Below are positions 48,943 through 50,466 of a stretch of DNA of 50,466 nucleotides, in pieces; the first letter of the stretch is position 1, and each line of letters begins with the position of its first letter. A program made the translations under genes and the position numbers. Source of the stretch: Alphaproteobacteria bacterium (GTDB lineage: Bacteria; Pseudomonadota; Alphaproteobacteria; UBA2966); NCBI GenBank assembly GCA_021296255.1, contig JAGWAU010000040.1, positions 1 to 50,466 on the forward strand. The letters run 5' to 3'. The notes below the pieces were generated by a model. That model was given only the letters and a program-made list of their open reading frames with translations, was not told the origin of the DNA and ran no database searches.

Positions 48943-50007
48943 ATGGCGCAGAGACGCTTGAAGAACGGCGACGCCGGAGCGGGAACCGCGAACGGGGCGC
49001 GCGCCAAGCGAACCGGCAGTTCCGGCCGCTCCAAGAAATCACCCGCAATCTCCGGAGAACTGCTCGACTACTACCGCCAGATGCTTCTGATCCGGCGTTT
49101 CGAGGAACGTGCGGGTCAGTTGTATGGCATGGGCTTGATTGGCGGGTTTTGCCATCTCTACATAGGTCAAGAGGCGGTCGTGGTGGGCCTTCAGGCGGCC
49201 ATTACGGCGGATGACTGCGTCATTACCGGATATCGTGACCATGGTCATATGCTGGCCTGCGGCATGGATCCGAGGGGCGTCATGGCGGAACTGACCGGGC
49301 GGAGCGGCGGTTACTCGAAAGGCAAGGGCGGCTCCATGCACATGTTTTCCCGCGAGAAGAATTTCTACGGCGGGCACGGCATCGTTGGGGCCTGGGTCCC
49401 CCTGGGCACGGGTCTGGCGTTCGCGGAGAAGTACAACGGCACGAACAACGTCGTCCTGACCTACTTCGGGGATGGGGCCGCAAACCAAGGTCAGGTATAC
49501 GAATCGTTCAACATGGCCGAGCTCTGGAGTCTGCCCATCGTGTTCGTGGTGGAGAACAACCAGTACGCGATGGGAACGTCGGTAACGCGATCTTCCGCGC
49601 AAACGGAACTGTACCGCCGCGGTGAAAGCTTCACCATCCAGGGCGAGCAAGTGGATGGCATGGATGTGCTGGCGGTCAAGGAGGCCGGCGACTGGGCCGT
49701 CAAGCATTGCCGGGACGGTAACGGACCGATTCTTCTCGAGATGAAGACGTACCGGTATCGGGGTCATTCGATGTCCGACCCGGCGAAATACAGATCTCGC
49801 GAGGAAGTGCGGAGGATTCGGGAAGAGCAAGACCCCATCGATCATGCCCGAGCTCTCATATTGGAGGCGAGGTTGGCGGATGAGGACGCTTTGAAGGAAA
49901 TCGATCGGGAGGTCAGGGAAGTAGTGGCGGAAGCCGCGGCGTTCGCGCAAGAAAGCCCGGAGCCCGGTCCCTCGGAACTCCATACCGACGTCTTGATCGA
50001 AGTCTGA
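48943..50007 (+). CDS. pdhA: Pyruvate dehydrogenase E1 component subunit alpha
   Basis: PdhA is the thiamine-diphosphate-binding alpha subunit of the E1 component, which decarboxylates pyruvate for acetyl-CoA formation. The 354 residues start with a disordered basic stretch (about 1-38), then YRQMLLIRRFEERAGQLYG. The cofactor motif runs from GDGAANQGQVYESFNMA to VVENNQYAMGTS, and RYRGHSMSDPAKYRSREEV is the phospho-loop. The start ATG has GGGGAGA upstream. A 286-base gap with no further gene precedes it. The usual partner pdhB does not follow; transposase sequence does. Confidence 0.95.
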   Translation: MAQRRLKNGDAGAGTANGARAKRTGSSGRSKKSPAISGELLDYYRQMLLIRRFEERAGQLYGMGLIGGFCHLYIGQEAVVVGLQAAITADDCVITGYRDHGHMLACGMDPRGVMAELTGRSGGYSKGKGGSMHMFSREKNFYGGHGIVGAWVPLGTGLAFAEKYNGTNNVVLTYFGDGAANQGQVYESFNMAELWSLPIVFVVENNQYAMGTSVTRSSAQTELYRRGESFTIQGEQVDGMDVLAVKEAGDWAVKHCRDGNGPILLEMKTYRYRGHSMSDPAKYRSREEVRRIREEQDPIDHARALILEARLADEDALKEIDREVREVVAEAAAFAQESPEPGPSELHTDVLIEV

Positions 50008-50087
50008 GCGGGGCTCGTATTGGCCGGATAAGCAGTCCGATGGGCGTGGTGGGGTGCTCAAATACGATATCCGCGTACGCCCCTTCC

Positions 50088-50466
50088 CGGCTTCGCCGCC
50101 TGCGCCGCCGCGAGGGCCGCTACCTGTTGCGCTCCAACATGGTGGCCGAAGAACCCGCCACGCTGTGGCAACTCTACATGCAGCTCATCGAGATCGAGCA
50201 GGCGTTCAAGGAGCTCAAGCACGACCTCGCGATCCGGCCGATCTTCCATCAGCGTGAAGAGCGCATCGAGGCGCACATCTTCGTCTCCTTCATCGCCTAC
50301 TGCCTGCTCGTCACCTTGAAGAACCTCGCCCGGCCGCGCGCCCCGGGCCTCGCCCCACGCGCCTTCCTCGAGGCGTTCGCCACCATGCAGATGGTGGACG
50401 TGCATCTGCCGACCACCGACGGCCGTCACCTCGTCCTGCCGCGCCACACCCGGCCGAACAAGGAGC
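50088..50466 (+). mobile_element. Transposase fragment, IS4/IS1634-like, open at window end
   Basis: From about 50088 the frame encodes RREGRYLLRSNMV, LYMQLIEIEQAFKELKHDL, IRPIFHQREERIEAHIFVSF and VDVHLPTTDGRHLVLP. This is the C-terminal part of a DDE transposase of the IS4/IS1634 type, with the catalytic glutamate in the EIEQAFKELK block. The N-terminal two thirds is missing; the frame extends back only to an ATG at 50040 with unrelated residues. The end of the gene is beyond the window. The stretch is visibly richer in G and C than its neighbours, suggesting transfer. Confidence 0.8.

Overview
The window is chromosomal DNA of a GC-rich alphaproteobacterium, most likely of the Rhodospirillales or a related order. 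Four things point there: nuoM-nuoN-birA-coaX-rnj and ppiD-trpEGDC-moaC-moeA-lexA are typical alphaproteobacterial orders; prolyl-tRNA synthetase is the short form; lipid A synthesis uses LpxI; and lexA carries the direct-repeat operator GTTC-N7-GTTC used by alphaproteobacterial LexA. Almost every base is coding, and the genes are core functions.

Layout. 1-6061 (+): end of nuoM, nuoN, birA, coaX, rnj, mce and a small DUF1467 membrane protein. 6120-7409 (-): an AzgA-like purine permease, convergent with the first block across a hairpin. 7761-14582 (+): proS, lolC, lolD, dnaE. 14792-28533 (+): a long envelope and translation run, rpsB-tsf-pyrH-frr-uppS-cdsA-dxr-rseP-bamA-skp-lpxD-fabZ-lpxA-lpxI, then gloA. 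28821-31648 (-): gltA and gltX. 31761-33890 (+): comEC. 34016-42639 (-): lexA, moeA, moaC, trpC, trpD, trpG, trpE, ppiD (transcribed from ppiD towards lexA). 42855-50007 (+): tpiA, secG, pyrG, kdsA, eno, an ftsB-like gene, pdhA. The window ends inside a GC-rich transposase fragment.

The genes form a few functional groups. These are respiratory complex I; protein synthesis (S2, EF-Ts, RRF, ProRS, GluRS); building and exporting the outer membrane (isoprenoid carrier, phospholipid precursor, BAM, LOL, lipid A, KDO); replication and the SOS response (dnaE, lexA); tryptophan and molybdopterin synthesis; and central carbon metabolism (TpiA, enolase, PDH E1, citrate synthase).

No new multi-gene system is evident. 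The observations most worth following up are these. (1) pyrG appears to lack about 19 bases, which removes the UTP-binding loop and shifts the frame. (2) A family of intergenic palindromic repeats occurs at four loci, all in one orientation, and forms the last codons and stop codon of tpiA and moeA. (3) One copy is interrupted by about 230 bp holding a palindrome, a promoter-like sequence and a strong ribosome binding site. (4) A perfect LexA operator sits in front of the replicative polymerase gene dnaE. (5) lpxB is missing from its usual place after lpxI. (6) A 15-codon leader frame with a strong ribosome binding site is stop/start-coupled to mce. (7) A sharply AT-rich patch lies inside gltX. 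(8) A transposase fragment lies where pdhB would be expected.
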